Source: Pedobacter sp. AJM (lineage in GTDB: Bacteria > Bacteroidota > Bacteroidia > Sphingobacteriales > Sphingobacteriaceae). From it: a DNA stretch of 64,000 bases. Location: assembly GCF_002197755.1 (NCBI RefSeq), contig NZ_NHOT01000006.1, forward strand, positions 62,001 through 126,000, written 5' to 3'. The notes beneath the pieces were generated by a model. That model was not told the DNA's origin and made no database searches. It worked only from the letters and a program-made list of their open reading frames with translations. Every line of letters begins with the position of its first letter. Position 1 is the first letter of the stretch. Shown piece after piece: positions 54,348 through 63,806 of the stretch. Position numbers and translations under genes: made by a program.

Positions 54348-54570
54348 GCTAGTGCTATTTTTTATGAAATAAAAACGTTTAATCATTTTGGAACGATTAC
54401 AGATAATGTCTTTTCTGAGTTTTCTAAATCGTATTACCTCATGAAATGTGATTTCCTGATCTCAAGACAATTTTTAGCTTAAACATTAATTTTTTTGCTA
54501 TAAATGATGAATAAAAACATCGCTTCATTGTTACATGATCAGGCTCAGCATTTCTTCGAATAATTAGGTT

Positions 54571-54578
54571 TATCTTTG
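54571..54578 (+). promoter_or_regulatory. -7 element of the methyltransferase gene
   Basis: TATCTTTG matches TAnnTTTG and lies 17 bp before the ATG at 54596. A weak TTTC/TTCG lies about 16 bp upstream. Confidence 0.5.
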
Positions 54579-54595
54579 CGTTATAAATTTAATTG

Positions 54596-55801
54596 ATGGT
54601 ATTTTCAGCACAAACAGAACAATTTATAGCAGCTTTAGCAGATAGCCTGAGCTTACAACAATTTGTTAAAATCTCTCTGGGGAATTATAAGGGCACAGAT
54701 GAAGGATTGAGGCAAATTTTAGTTAGAAAAGTATTGATTAAAAGAATGCCTAAACTGGCTTTAACTTTTCGCTATAAAACCCGTGATATTGTAAAGAACT
54801 TTAATGAAGAAGAAGGGGTGAAGCTGATTTCAGAATATTTACAATCTGGTTTTAAAATCGCTACACTCTTTACAACTGAAAAGGATTTGATTTTTGAGGA
54901 ATTGAATAACGGGAAGGTTGTCATCAGGGAAATCACAGCATCTGCAAAGGAAGTTCCTGCAGCCAGCCACGATAAGAAGAAAGCAAGGTTAATCAAACCA
55001 GATGATAAATCTTATTTAACAGAATTAAAAATTACAGATGCCGATGGCAGGGTATTTAAGAATGCACAGGATAAATTTCGTCAGATTAATCATTACATTG
55101 AAATTTTGAGTGCATTAATTAAAGAACTGCCCGAAGGAACCATTAAGAAAGTTGCTGATATGGGATCAGGTAAGGGCTACCTAACCTTTGCCTTATACGA
55201 TTATCTGCATTCGGTTTTAAAGCTGGATTCAGCAGTGGTAGGTGTAGAATATCGCCAGGATATGGTTGATTTATGTAATGCTGTAGCGGATAAGTCTGAA
55301 TTTGATCAGTTGAGTTTTGTTCAGGGAACGATAGAAGATTATAATGCCGAAAATGTGAATTTATTAATTGCACTTCATGCCTGCGATACCGCTACAGACG
55401 ATGCTATTTTTAAAGGAATTAAGGCAAATGCTGAGTTAATTGTAGTTGCACCATGCTGCCATAAACAGATCAGGAGGGAGATTGAGCAGCATAAAGTAAA
55501 GAATGATGTTTCGTTTTTAACCAAATACGGGATCTTTTTAGAACGCCAGGCCGAAATGGTGACTGATGGAATTCGTGCTTTGATTTTGGAATACTTTGGT
55601 TATAAGACTAAGGTTTTTGAATTCATTTCGGATGCACATACACCGAAGAATGTGCTTGTAGTTGGAGTTAAAAAAAGTCCGAAGTCTTTAGTCGGAAATC
55701 TGTGGAATGAGGAGCAGAACGTGATTTTACAAAAAATTAAAGCAAGTAAAGCCTATTTTGGGATTGGCTATCATCATTTGGAAAAATTGTTGGATTTGTA
55801 G
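54596..55801 (+). CDS. SAM-dependent methyltransferase (METTL25/Methyltransf_32 type)
   Basis: A 401-residue protein with an extra N-terminal half of unknown fold. The C-terminal Rossmann methyltransferase has the SAM motif VADMGSGKGYLTFALYDYLH near residue 185, GVEYRQDMVDLCN and the diagnostic LIALHACDTATDDAIFKGI and VVAPCCHKQIR. Members of this group methylate RNA or protein; the human relative acts on ribosomal protein histidine or RNA. The substrate here is unknown. The ATG at 54596 is used; a TTG directly before it is only in frame by chance. Confidence 0.82.
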   Translation: MVFSAQTEQFIAALADSLSLQQFVKISLGNYKGTDEGLRQILVRKVLIKRMPKLALTFRYKTRDIVKNFNEEEGVKLISEYLQSGFKIATLFTTEKDLIFEELNNGKVVIREITASAKEVPAASHDKKKARLIKPDDKSYLTELKITDADGRVFKNAQDKFRQINHYIEILSALIKELPEGTIKKVADMGSGKGYLTFALYDYLHSVLKLDSAVVGVEYRQDMVDLCNAVADKSEFDQLSFVQGTIEDYNAENVNLLIALHACDTATDDAIFKGIKANAELIVVAPCCHKQIRREIEQHKVKNDVSFLTKYGIFLERQAEMVTDGIRALILEYFGYKTKVFEFISDAHTPKNVLVVGVKKSPKSLVGNLWNEEQNVILQKIKASKAYFGIGYHHLEKLLDL

Positions 55802-55901
55802 ATTAACTGCAAAGAGCACTAAGTTTTTCGCGAAGAAACGAAAGGCTTCAGGTACCAGATAATTTCTTATTTAGCTCGATGTCAACCTATAAGGATCAAG
55901 C

Positions 55902-56261
55902 TTATAAGTGCAATAAAATCAAGGCAACTAAAGCTGGAATGGATTGTACATACAGAATTTTTTTACTTGCCGTAGCTGCACCATAAATCCCGGCCACGAT
56001 GATGCAGCATAAAAAAAAGATCGCTACATATGTTTTCCATTGATGATCGTCGATGCATAATGACCAAATTAGTCCAGCGGCCAGAAAACCATTATATAAA
56101 CCTTGATTAGCGGCCAATGCCTTGGTTTGTGGAAACAAATCTTTAGGGATGGTTTTAAAAACATGAGGTGCTTTGGTTGTCCAGGCAAACATTTCTAACC
56201 ATAAAATATAAATATGAAGGACGGCAATAATACCAATTAAAATCTGTGCTGCTAGTTGCAT
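55902..56261 (-). CDS. DUF1304 family membrane protein
   Basis: A 119-residue protein with four hydrophobic segments. It has the family features HIYILWLEMFAW near residues 16-27 and NQGLYNGFLAAGLIW in the middle. Function is not known. It stands alone, convergent with the methyltransferase gene and divergent from dnaK. Confidence 0.85.
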   Translation of the reverse strand: MQLAAQILIGIIAVLHIYILWLEMFAWTTKAPHVFKTIPKDLFPQTKALAANQGLYNGFLAAGLIWSLCIDDHQWKTYVAIFFLCCIIVAGIYGAATASKKILYVQSIPALVALILLHL

Positions 56262-56576
56262 TTTGAATGGGTTTTTTTAATAGCTCAAGGTACAAAAAAA
56301 ATGTTATCAGGCCCTAATGTGTTAGCACTTACATGCTATTTTTAAACCAAGCAACCAAAAGTAATCAGATCAAGAGATAATCCTTAACCTTTGAAATGAG
56401 TTGTAGCCTTCAGCTTTCGCCATTCATCTTTATTCTGTCATGCTGTCAGTAATCTGCAGTCCCTTTTTTTACATTTTATCAGTCTTTTGCACATATTATC
56501 TGCCAAAACCCAATTGGCACAAGCATTGTTTAACAGGTAGAAATTATAAAGCTTAAAAAAGAAAAAACATAATACA
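56262..56576 (+). promoter_or_regulatory. dnaK regulatory region with inverted repeat and possible sigma-54-like site
   Basis: The 315-bp gap has no gene. TGCCAA (56501-56506) and TTGGCA (56514-56519) form a perfect 6-bp inverted repeat. The right arm opens TTGGCAC-N5-TTGTT (56514-56530), with GG and GT ten bases apart. This is one base from the sigma-54 GG-N10-GC pattern. Other sigma factors are not excluded. No CIRCE element (TTAGCACTC-N9-GAGTGCTAA) is present. The ATG at 56577 lies 46 bp downstream. Confidence 0.45.
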
Positions 56577-58487
56577 ATGGGAAAAATTATTGGAATAGAC
56601 TTAGGAACAACAAACTCTTGCGTGAGCGTAATGGAGGGCAATGAGCCTGTAGTTATTGCAAACAGTGAGGGTAAACGTACTACACCGTCTATTGTTGCTT
56701 TTGCAGAAAACGGTGAGCGTAAAGTTGGCGAGCCTGCTAAACGTCAGGCTATAACCAACCCAACAAAAACGATATATTCGATTAAACGCTTTATGGGTAG
56801 CAGCTACGACGAAAGTGCGAAAGAAGCTGGACGTGTACCTTATAAAGTAATTAAAGGTGATAACAATACACCTCGCGTAGAAATCGACGACAGAAAATAT
56901 ACTCCACAAGAGATTTCTGCCATGATTCTACAGAAAATGAAAAAAACTGCTGAAGATTTCTTGGGTCAGGAAGTGACAGAAGCGGTAATCACTGTACCTG
57001 CCTACTTTAATGATGCACAACGTCAGGCTACGAAAGAAGCTGGTGAAATTGCTGGTTTATCTGTAAAACGTATCATTAACGAGCCTACTGCAGCTGCTTT
57101 AGCTTATGGCTTAGATAAAGCACACAAAGACATGAAAATTGTTGTGTTTGACTGTGGTGGTGGTACGCATGACGTTTCTGTATTAGAATTAGGTGATGGT
57201 GTTTTCGAAGTAAAATCTACTGATGGTGATACGCACTTAGGTGGTGATGACTTTGACCACATTATTATTGACTGGTTAACTGAAGAATTCAAATCAGAAA
57301 ACAGCATGGACCTTGCAAAAGATCCGATGGCATTACAACGTTTGAAAGAAGCGGCTGAGAAAGCTAAAATTGAGTTATCAAGCACTACTTCTACTGAAAT
57401 TAACTTGCCATATATTACTGCCGATGCGAGTGGCCCAAAACACTTGGTGCGTACCTTATCCCGTGCTAAATTTGAGCAATTGGCTGATAGCTTAATCAAA
57501 CGTACTATCGAGCCTTGTAAATCTGCTTTGAAAAATGCTGGTTTAAGCACAAGCGATATCGATGAAATTATCTTAGTAGGTGGTTCAACCCGTATTCCTG
57601 CAATCCAGGATGCAGTTAAAGCTTTCTTTGGTAAAGAGCCAAGTAAAGGTGTTAACCCTGATGAAGTTGTGGCGATTGGTGCTGCTATTCAAGGTGGTGT
57701 GTTAACTGGTGATGTGAAAGATGTATTGTTATTAGACGTTACGCCTTTATCATTAGGTATCGAAACTATGGGTGGTGTAATGACTAAATTAATTGAGTCT
57801 AACACAACTATCCCAACTAAAAAATCAGAGACTTTCTCAACTGCGGCTGATAACCAGCCTTCAGTAGAAATCCATATTTTACAAGGTGAACGCCCAATGG
57901 CTAACCAAAACCGTACAATTGGTCGTTTCATTTTAGATGGTATTCCACCAGCACCTCGTGGTGTGCCTCAGGTAGAAGTGTCTTTTGATATTGATGCTAA
58001 CGGTATCTTACACGTAAGTGCAAAAGATAAAGCTACTGGTAAAGAGCAGAAAATCCGTATTGAAGCTTCTTCAGGTTTAACTGATGCTGAGATCAAAAAA
58101 ATGAAAGAAGAAGCAGAAGCTAACGCAGCTGATGATGCTAAAGCTAAAGAAGAAGCTGATAAAATCAATGGTGCTGATGCTTTAATTTTCTCTACTGAGA
58201 AACAATTGAAAGAGTTTGGTGATAAATTATCTGCTGATAAAAAAGCGCCAATCGAATCTGGTTTAGAGAAATTAAAAGCAGCTCACTTATCTCGTAACTT
58301 TGCAGATATCGATGCAGCACAAGCTGAATTGCAAAATGCATGGAACGCAGCATCTGAGGAAATGTACAAAGATGGCGGTCAGCCTCAAGGTGGTGAGCAA
58401 CCACAAGCTGATGGTCAACCTCAAGGTGGTGGCGATAACGTTACTGACGTTGATTTTGAAGAAGTAAAAGAAGACGATAAGAAATAG
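56577..58487 (+). CDS. dnaK: Chaperone protein DnaK (Hsp70)
   Basis: The 636-residue Hsp70 has the nucleotide-binding domain with [40 protein letters not shown] and [13 protein letters not shown]. The substrate-binding part has [20 protein letters not shown], and a Gly/Gln-rich C-terminus ends [13 protein letters not shown]. It folds and disaggregates proteins with DnaJ and GrpE. dnaJ and grpE are not adjacent, but a CbpA/CbpM pair lies 4 kb downstream on the other strand. Confidence 0.98.
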   Translation: MGKIIGIDLGTTNSCVSVMEGNEPVVIANSEGKRTTPSIVAFAENGERKVGEPAKRQAITNPTKTIYSIKRFMGSSYDESAKEAGRVPYKVIKGDNNTPRVEIDDRKYTPQEISAMILQKMKKTAEDFLGQEVTEAVITVPAYFNDAQRQATKEAGEIAGLSVKRIINEPTAAALAYGLDKAHKDMKIVVFDCGGGTHDVSVLELGDGVFEVKSTDGDTHLGGDDFDHIIIDWLTEEFKSENSMDLAKDPMALQRLKEAAEKAKIELSSTTSTEINLPYITADASGPKHLVRTLSRAKFEQLADSLIKRTIEPCKSALKNAGLSTSDIDEIILVGGSTRIPAIQDAVKAFFGKEPSKGVNPDEVVAIGAAIQGGVLTGDVKDVLLLDVTPLSLGIETMGGVMTKLIESNTTIPTKKSETFSTAADNQPSVEIHILQGERPMANQNRTIGRFILDGIPPAPRGVPQVEVSFDIDANGILHVSAKDKATGKEQKIRIEASSGLTDAEIKKMKEEAEANAADDAKAKEEADKINGADALIFSTEKQLKEFGDKLSADKKAPIESGLEKLKAAHLSRNFADIDAAQAELQNAWNAASEEMYKDGGQPQGGEQPQADGQPQGGGDNVTDVDFEEVKEDDKK

Positions 58488-58491
58488 TCTT

Positions 58492-58647
58492 GAGTCTGAA
58501 GTCCTGAGTCGGGAGTCTTGGGTTGAAATAAAAGCGTTTCTGATTAAGTTCAGGAACGCTTTTTTAGTTTGGAGTCTGAAGTTTTTGAGTGGAGTGTTTT
58601 GGACGGAAATAGCAAGTGTTTCTGATTAAGTTCAGGAAGGCTTTTCA
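58492..58647 (+). repeat. Tandem imperfect duplication of an 80-bp terminator-bearing unit
   Basis: GAGTCTGAAGT recurs at 58492 and 58572, and TCTGATTAAGTTCAGG at 58539 and 58621, a period of 80-82 bp. The first copy has an intact terminator; the second has lost the outer stem. TGAGTCTG words also occur after ahcY. Confidence 0.7.
58530..58566 (+). terminator. Intrinsic terminator of dnaK
   Basis: Stem AAAAGCGTT (58530-58538) / AACGCTTTT (58555-58563) with extra CTGA/TCAG pairing inside, followed by T5 or more. Confidence 0.8.
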
Positions 58648-58651
58648 TATT

Positions 58652-58691
58652 CATCATTGCCGAGACACGAAGCAATCTTCATGCGATTGCT
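58652..58691. repeat. Dispersed-repeat-like hairpin (CATTGC...GAAGCAATC type)
   Basis: The stretch has ATTGCCGAGACACGAAGCAA, then AGCAATC (58671-58677) pairing perfectly with GATTGCT (58685-58691). It is similar to CGTCATTGCGAG-type intergenic repeats and shares words with 51874-51921. Confidence 0.5.
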
Positions 58692-58719
58692 ATAAGCGTA
58701 AGCTACAAGCAGATAATTT

Positions 58720-59796
58720 TTAATTCAGGTTTTCCGCTATAATATCCTGCAATTCTTTTTCATTTATGGCTATTTCCTGAAGTAATTTAAACTGGTTTTT
58801 AGCCCGATCTAAATTTTGAGCGACATGGTTTACAGGATAATACATGTTGCCGTTTAAAAAATCAGTTAAGAAGCGTAAAGCTTGCATGTAAATGATATAC
58901 CTGCCTGAGAATAAAATCAACTCCTTCTCTGTTGCGGTTAATATTGACTTCATCTCTGAAAGATAACCTTTAATCATGGCCTCGAAATAAGGGATTCTGA
59001 TTTTGATCAGGCTGAGATCTGTTTCATTTTCAGAAAATGCACACAGGTAAGTTCGCATCATATCGCCTATATCTGAAATAAATTTGCCGGGCATGATGGT
59101 GTCTAAGTCAATTACGCAAACGCCATCGAAAGTCTTTTCATCCAATAGCACATTACTGATTTTAGTATCGTGATGCATTACACGGTCAGGAAAGTCATTT
59201 CTGTGTGAATAGGAAATATAATAATCTAAAATATGCTTATGGTTCAAAGCATCTTCAATCTGCTTTTCAGCTTGTACCTTCACAAATTCCGGGGCTTTGG
59301 CTAATGCCTTTGCAAATTGTGCATATCGCAACGCCAGGTCGTGAAAACCAGGAATAGTAGCCTGAAGCGACTTCGTATCAAAATCATCAAGCAATCTACT
59401 TAATTTGCCAAATTGCTTTGCTGCTTCAAAAGCTTGCTTAGGCGTGCTTAAAACATCAAGAGAAATGGTATTCGGCACAAAGGGTAATAACCGCCAGAAC
59501 TCCTCATTGATGTGCGCCATTTGCATTCCACCGGTAGTAGGAAGTGGTTTAATGAAAAGGTAATCGGGATCGTGCAGCGAAAGATAAGCTGAGATTGCCT
59601 TTAGATTATTGGCAATGATCCAGGGGGATTTAAAAACCGAACTGTTGATATTCTGGAGAATAAATTTATCCTGCCCGGCTAGGGGAGTAAGCAAATAGGT
59701 ACGGTTAATTAAACCCGTACCTATTTGTGTGATTGTTGTATCTTCTTTAGTAAATCCGTAAGCGCTTAAAACTTCGGAAGCTAAATTTAGTTCCAT
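58720..59796 (-). CDS. Phosphotransferase of the aminoglycoside-kinase fold, probable sugar 1-kinase (NahK-like)
   Basis: The 358-residue APH-fold kinase has the nucleotide-binding start IGTGLINRTYLLT. The catalytic loop is DRVMHHDTKISNVLLD, and VCVIDLDTIMPGKFISDIGD supplies the metal-binding Asp. This pattern matches N-acetylhexosamine 1-kinase (NahK) and relatives. The gene overlaps the upstream nucleotidyltransferase by 10 bp. A kinase producing a sugar-1-phosphate followed by a nucleotidyltransferase would make an NDP-sugar by salvage. The sugar is not determined. Confidence 0.78.
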   Translation of the reverse strand: MELNLASEVLSAYGFTKEDTTITQIGTGLINRTYLLTPLAGQDKFILQNINSSVFKSPWIIANNLKAISAYLSLHDPDYLFIKPLPTTGGMQMAHINEEFWRLLPFVPNTISLDVLSTPKQAFEAAKQFGKLSRLLDDFDTKSLQATIPGFHDLALRYAQFAKALAKAPEFVKVQAEKQIEDALNHKHILDYYISYSHRNDFPDRVMHHDTKISNVLLDEKTFDGVCVIDLDTIMPGKFISDIGDMMRTYLCAFSENETDLSLIKIRIPYFEAMIKGYLSEMKSILTATEKELILFSGRYIIYMQALRFLTDFLNGNMYYPVNHVAQNLDRAKNQFKLLQEIAINEKELQDIIAENLN

Positions 59797-60686
59797 AATT
59801 TTTCAGGATAGGTTCCATTGTTAACCAATTGGTTAATAGAATCCTGAACATATGGTTTATCTTCTTTATACGTTACACCAAACCATTTATTTGAAGTTGG
59901 AACCACCTTAAATGTCGCCGTATTGTTTCGTACCAGGTTTTCGCCGATTAAAGGAATAAAAAATTCTGCTTTAGGTTTGTCTTTGTTGGCCATGGCAAAT
60001 TCTTTAAATAGGCGCTCTGTAATTTCAAAAACAGCAGGTGTAAAACCCCAGAAGTTCATGGATACAGGCGTGCTGAAATCCAATGGAAACTCTTCACCAT
60101 CTTCTTCATAGAAAATTTTTCCATCTTTGGGATAAACTTTTGTGCGTTCTACAATTTCTGATAAGTTACCGGATTCGTCTACTTTGCAAACCCCTCTGGA
60201 TACTGATCCAAATTCAGAAAGTGTTTTACCAATTTCATAGCCTATAATTGAATAATTACTGTCAGTAGCTTCTGTGTTTAAGAAATCAGCCATTTTCTGA
60301 AAGGCATCAAAACCATAATAATCATCGGCATTGATCACACAGAAAGGTTCTTTAATTACCTTTCTTCCGGATAAAATGGCATGAGCGGTTCCCCATGGTT
60401 TTTCCCGGTAAATTTCTTCTTCAATACCAAATTGTTTCAGATCAAAGTTCTGGAAAACATATTCAGTTTCTATTCTGCCATTTAATTTTGGCTCAAAAAT
60501 AGATTTAAAATTTTCTACAAATTCTTCTTTAATAATAAATACAACCTTGCCAAATCCGGCATTAATTGCATCATATATGGAATAATCTATAATGGTTTCG
60601 CCATTTGGGCCAAAGCCATCAATTTGTTTCATACTGCCATAACGGCTGGCCATCCCGGCAGCCAATATCAATAGGGTTGGTTTCAT
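59787..60686 (-). CDS. Sugar-phosphate nucleotidyltransferase
   Basis: The 299-residue NTP-transferase fold has LLILAAGMASRYGSMKQIDGFGPNGE at the start, where the usual GxGTRxxPLT loop is replaced by GMASRYGSMKQ. INADDYYGFDAF is the metal-binding Asp region. This variant is found in Bacteroidota nucleotidyltransferases next to NahK-like kinases. It would join a sugar-1-phosphate to a nucleotide. The start is the ATG at 60686. It overlaps the kinase gene, which supports a shared pathway. Confidence 0.82.
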   Translation of the reverse strand: MKPTLLILAAGMASRYGSMKQIDGFGPNGETIIDYSIYDAINAGFGKVVFIIKEEFVENFKSIFEPKLNGRIETEYVFQNFDLKQFGIEEEIYREKPWGTAHAILSGRKVIKEPFCVINADDYYGFDAFQKMADFLNTEATDSNYSIIGYEIGKTLSEFGSVSRGVCKVDESGNLSEIVERTKVYPKDGKIFYEEDGEEFPLDFSTPVSMNFWGFTPAVFEITERLFKEFAMANKDKPKAEFFIPLIGENLVRNNTATFKVVPTSNKWFGVTYKEDKPYVQDSINQLVNNGTYPEKLWN

Positions 60687-60744
60687 GTTATAAAATATTA
60701 ACGGAGCATTAATGTATTGTACTTATATTGATTATTTTGGAGGG

Positions 60745-62313
60745 TTAAAAACCGAAAAGACCACCGGTTTTAGACTTGGTTTTCTTGCCGGTTAGCATTC
60801 CGAATATACCCCTAACAATTTCTTTGCCAATTTGGCGAGTGATGGTTGCGCCCATTACCTGTTCAACCAAACTCTTTTCATTTGTGCCGGGTTTGTTGTT
60901 ACTTGTTTCCTGTTTTTGTAATTCTTTTTCCTGCTTTACCTGTTCTGCTGCTGCTGTCTGATCATTTATTTTTTTTGTTAGCATTTCATAAGCACTTTCA
61001 GGGTCTAATGTATCTTTATATTTTGCATACATCTGACTGCCATTGATCAGTTGCCCGAAATCTGCTGAACTCAAGGGCGCCATCACTGACCGGGGAGGTG
61101 TAAGCATGGTAGCAGAAACTTCTGTTGGGATTCCTTTCTCATTTAATACGGTAATGAGTGCCTGCCCGGTGCCCAGTGCCGTTAAAATTTTATCTATTTC
61201 ATAGAAATCAGATTTTGGATAGGTGTTCACTGTTTTTTTCAAAGCATCGGCATCATTTGGTGTAAATGCCCTTAGTGCATGCTGAACCCGGTTACCCAAC
61301 TGGCCCAATACGCTTTCGGGTACATCTGTTGGAGACTGCGTGCAGAAAAACACCCCTATACCTTTTGAACGGATTAACCTGATAATGGTTTCAATCTGCT
61401 CTAAGAAAGCTTTAGATGAATTTTTAAACAATAAATGTGCTTCATCAATAAAGAACACCAACTTTGGTTTATCTAAATCTCCAACTTCAGGCATTGTATT
61501 AAACAGTTCGGCCAGCAGACTTAATAAAAAGGTTGAATACAATACCGGTTGATTTTGAACATCGGCAATATTAAGCAAGCTAATGATTCCTTTGCCATCC
61601 ACACGTTCTAATAAATCTGCTATGTCGAAAGATTTTTCGCCAAACATTCCACCTAATCCCTGTTGCTCAATTGCCACAATTTTTCTCAGTATTGTACCTG
61701 ATGTTGAACTGGAAATACTGCCATAATCACTTTTGATTTCTGCGGCACCAGCACCTTCTGAGAGATAAGAAACCAGTTTTTTTAAATCGTTCAGGTCTAT
61801 GATGGGCATTTTGTTGTCATCGGCATATTTGAAAATCACAGCCATCACACCTGCCTGCGTATCATTAAGGTCAAGTATTTTTGATAACAGTGTAGGACCA
61901 AACTCCAATACTGTAGCACGCATTTGTGCACCTGTTTTTCCAGATAAGGAATAAATTTCCAGAGGAAAGCCTGATGGTGCAAATGGCTTATTCAATTGTC
62001 GGGCACGTTCTTCAATTTTAGGATTAACGGATCCGGGTTTGTTTAAACCTGATAAATCTCCTTTTACATCCAGCATAAATACCGGTACACCAGCATCTGA
62101 TAGCTGTTCTGCAAGCAACTGCAGTGTTCTGGTTTTTCCTGTCCCGGTTGCCCCGGCAATTAAACCATGCCGGTTCATCATTTTTAATGATAAATTAACT
62201 TCAGCCTCGCTATAAACCTGTCCATCTAAAATTCCGGCACCCAAATAAATATATGAACCCGTAGGGCTGTAGGATGATTTTATTTGTTCGATGAATTTAG
62301 CCGACTCACTCAT
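60745..62313 (-). CDS. DUF853 family HerA-like ATPase
   Basis: The 522-residue P-loop ATPase of the HerA/FtsK superfamily has Walker A GLIAGATGTGKTRTL near residue 55. MLDVKGDLSGLNKPG follows, then Walker B with KLVFFIDEAHLLF. The arginine-finger region has GIGVFFCTQSPTDVPESVLG. It has a charged Gln/Lys-rich linker and ends GLFGF. DUF853 proteins are widespread and their role is unclear; a DNA translocase is presumed. It sits alone, with 58 bp to the next minus-strand gene. Confidence 0.88.
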   Translation of the reverse strand: MSESAKFIEQIKSSYSPTGSYIYLGAGILDGQVYSEAEVNLSLKMMNRHGLIAGATGTGKTRTLQLLAEQLSDAGVPVFMLDVKGDLSGLNKPGSVNPKIEERARQLNKPFAPSGFPLEIYSLSGKTGAQMRATVLEFGPTLLSKILDLNDTQAGVMAVIFKYADDNKMPIIDLNDLKKLVSYLSEGAGAAEIKSDYGSISSSTSGTILRKIVAIEQQGLGGMFGEKSFDIADLLERVDGKGIISLLNIADVQNQPVLYSTFLLSLLAELFNTMPEVGDLDKPKLVFFIDEAHLLFKNSSKAFLEQIETIIRLIRSKGIGVFFCTQSPTDVPESVLGQLGNRVQHALRAFTPNDADALKKTVNTYPKSDFYEIDKILTALGTGQALITVLNEKGIPTEVSATMLTPPRSVMAPLSSADFGQLINGSQMYAKYKDTLDPESAYEMLTKKINDQTAAAEQVKQEKELQKQETSNNKPGTNEKSLVEQVMGATITRQIGKEIVRGIFGMLTGKKTKSKTGGLFGF

Positions 62314-62414
62314 GTTGTTTTATTTAAATGCCTAATCTAAGAAACTAATCTTAAAAAAATGTGTAATTACCGGAACATCCTGGTTCAATTTATTGCACAG
62401 GATTGGTCACTAAA

Positions 62415-62717
62415 TTAATTAAACTGTTTATAATGATTTAATTCAGACCTTAATGTGCTGATTTCGTTTTGCATGGTTTCTACCTGATTTAGCAATTGAG
62501 AAATGGCATGCAAACCTTCCAGGTTAATGTTGAGGTCTTTGGCTAAACGTACATACCGTTCCAGTTTTAAAAGCTCATCCATACTCAGAAAGATAGTTTT
62601 TTTTTGAGTGGTGGTTTTAATCAGGCCGAAATCTTCAAGTGATTGAATAAAATCGATCTCTACATGGTGATACACACATATATCATTTAAGGCTATCAGA
62701 TTATTTCTCATCATCAT
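62415..62717 (-). CDS. cbpM: Chaperone modulator CbpM
   Basis: The 100-residue protein has a MerR-like fold and a C-terminal coiled coil (QLLNQVETMQNEISTLRSEL). In E. coli CbpM inhibits the co-chaperone CbpA by binding its J domain. The gene follows cbpA with overlap of stop and start (TAATG). Repeated ATG codons at the start leave the exact Met open. Confidence 0.85.
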   Translation of the reverse strand: MMMRNNLIALNDICVYHHVEIDFIQSLEDFGLIKTTTQKKTIFLSMDELLKLERYVRLAKDLNINLEGLHAISQLLNQVETMQNEISTLRSELNHYKQFN

Positions 62718-63616
62718 TAGCTTTTAGAAAGTTTTTCAAATAATTCTTTTTGCTCCTGGTTTAGATGGGTAGGTAATTTAACCTGCCACTTAATATACAA
62801 ATCGCCAAACTGATCTGCTTTTTTATAAACGGGAAATCCTTTTCCCTTTAAGCGTAAGGTGGCATCAGGTTGAGTGCCTTCAGGTATTTTAAGCTTTACT
62901 TTACCATTTAAGGTTTCCACAATTTTTTCACCACCTAAAACAGCTGTGTACAGGTCAATTTCTTCCTGAATGTAGATATCATTCCCCTTCCGCTTAAATT
63001 TAGGGTCTTCACTGATGTTGAACTTAATATACAGGTCGCCAGGTTGTCCGTTATTTGCACCTGGTGCACCATAACCCGGTAGTTTTATCTTTTGCCCATT
63101 TTCTACCCCTGCCGGGATGGTAATCCGCACTTGTCTCCCATTAACCGTTAAGGTTTGTTTATGTGTGGTGTAAGCATCTTGAAGGTTTAATTGCAGCTCT
63201 GCATTATAATCCTGCCCTTTAAAAGGCGATTGCCTGCTACTTCTGCCAGCGCCACCGCCAAACATGGAGGAGAAAAAATCGGAGAAATCATCACCTCCGA
63301 ATCCACCGGAATAACCTCCGCCATTGCTGTAGCCTCCACCCTGAGACTGGTATTGTCTGCGTTGTTTTTCCTGCGCATCCAGCTGATCGGCATGTTGCCA
63401 GTCTTTACCGTATTTATCGTACTTTTTACGCTTTTCAGGATCACTCAAAACCTCATTGGCTTCGTTAATTTGCTGAAATTTCTTATTTGCCTCTTCGTTA
63501 TTGGGATTTAAATCCGGGTGATACTTCCTGGCCAATTTCCGATATGCTTTTTTTACATCGTCAATGGTTGCGGTTTTTTTTAAATCGAGGATTTTATAGT
63601 AATCTATGTAGTCCAT
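62717..63616 (-). CDS. cbpA: DnaJ-family co-chaperone CbpA
   Basis: The 299-residue protein has an N-terminal J domain ([20 protein letters not shown]), with the HPD triad near residues 33-35. A Gly-rich linker follows ([19 protein letters not shown]), then the two C-terminal substrate-binding domains. There is no zinc finger, so it is CbpA-type and not DnaJ. It stimulates DnaK. The N-terminal J domain and the CbpM neighbour define the pair. Confidence 0.92.
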   Translation of the reverse strand: MDYIDYYKILDLKKTATIDDVKKAYRKLARKYHPDLNPNNEEANKKFQQINEANEVLSDPEKRKKYDKYGKDWQHADQLDAQEKQRRQYQSQGGGYSNGGGYSGGFGGDDFSDFFSSMFGGGAGRSSRQSPFKGQDYNAELQLNLQDAYTTHKQTLTVNGRQVRITIPAGVENGQKIKLPGYGAPGANNGQPGDLYIKFNISEDPKFKRKGNDIYIQEEIDLYTAVLGGEKIVETLNGKVKLKIPEGTQPDATLRLKGKGFPVYKKADQFGDLYIKWQVKLPTHLNQEQKELFEKLSKS

Positions 63617-63730
63617 AATGCTGTTAACAAATCATAAGTGCTAAAGTTTAATGTTTGGCAGCTAAATTTACTTTATATTTTTAACGTATATCTTACTTAA
63701 ATATTGATTTTTACTTCAAAACCATTAAAC

Positions 63731-63758
63731 AAAAATGCCTCCAAAAAATTGAAGGCAT
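63731..63758 (-). terminator. Terminator of the partial minus-strand gene
   Basis: Read on the minus strand, ATGCCT (63758-63753) pairs with AGGCAT (63740-63735), followed by TTTTGTTT. It lies 49 bp behind the stop of the gene at the window end. Confidence 0.6.
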
Positions 63759-63806
63759 CTGATGTTAATGATCAGATTAGTATTATTAATCTTTGTGGAT
63801 GTGATT

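Noticed and set aside
56262..56576. CIRCE element before dnaK
   Set aside because: No TTAGCACTC-N9-GAGTGCTAA or near match was found; only the TGCCAA/TTGGCA repeat is present.
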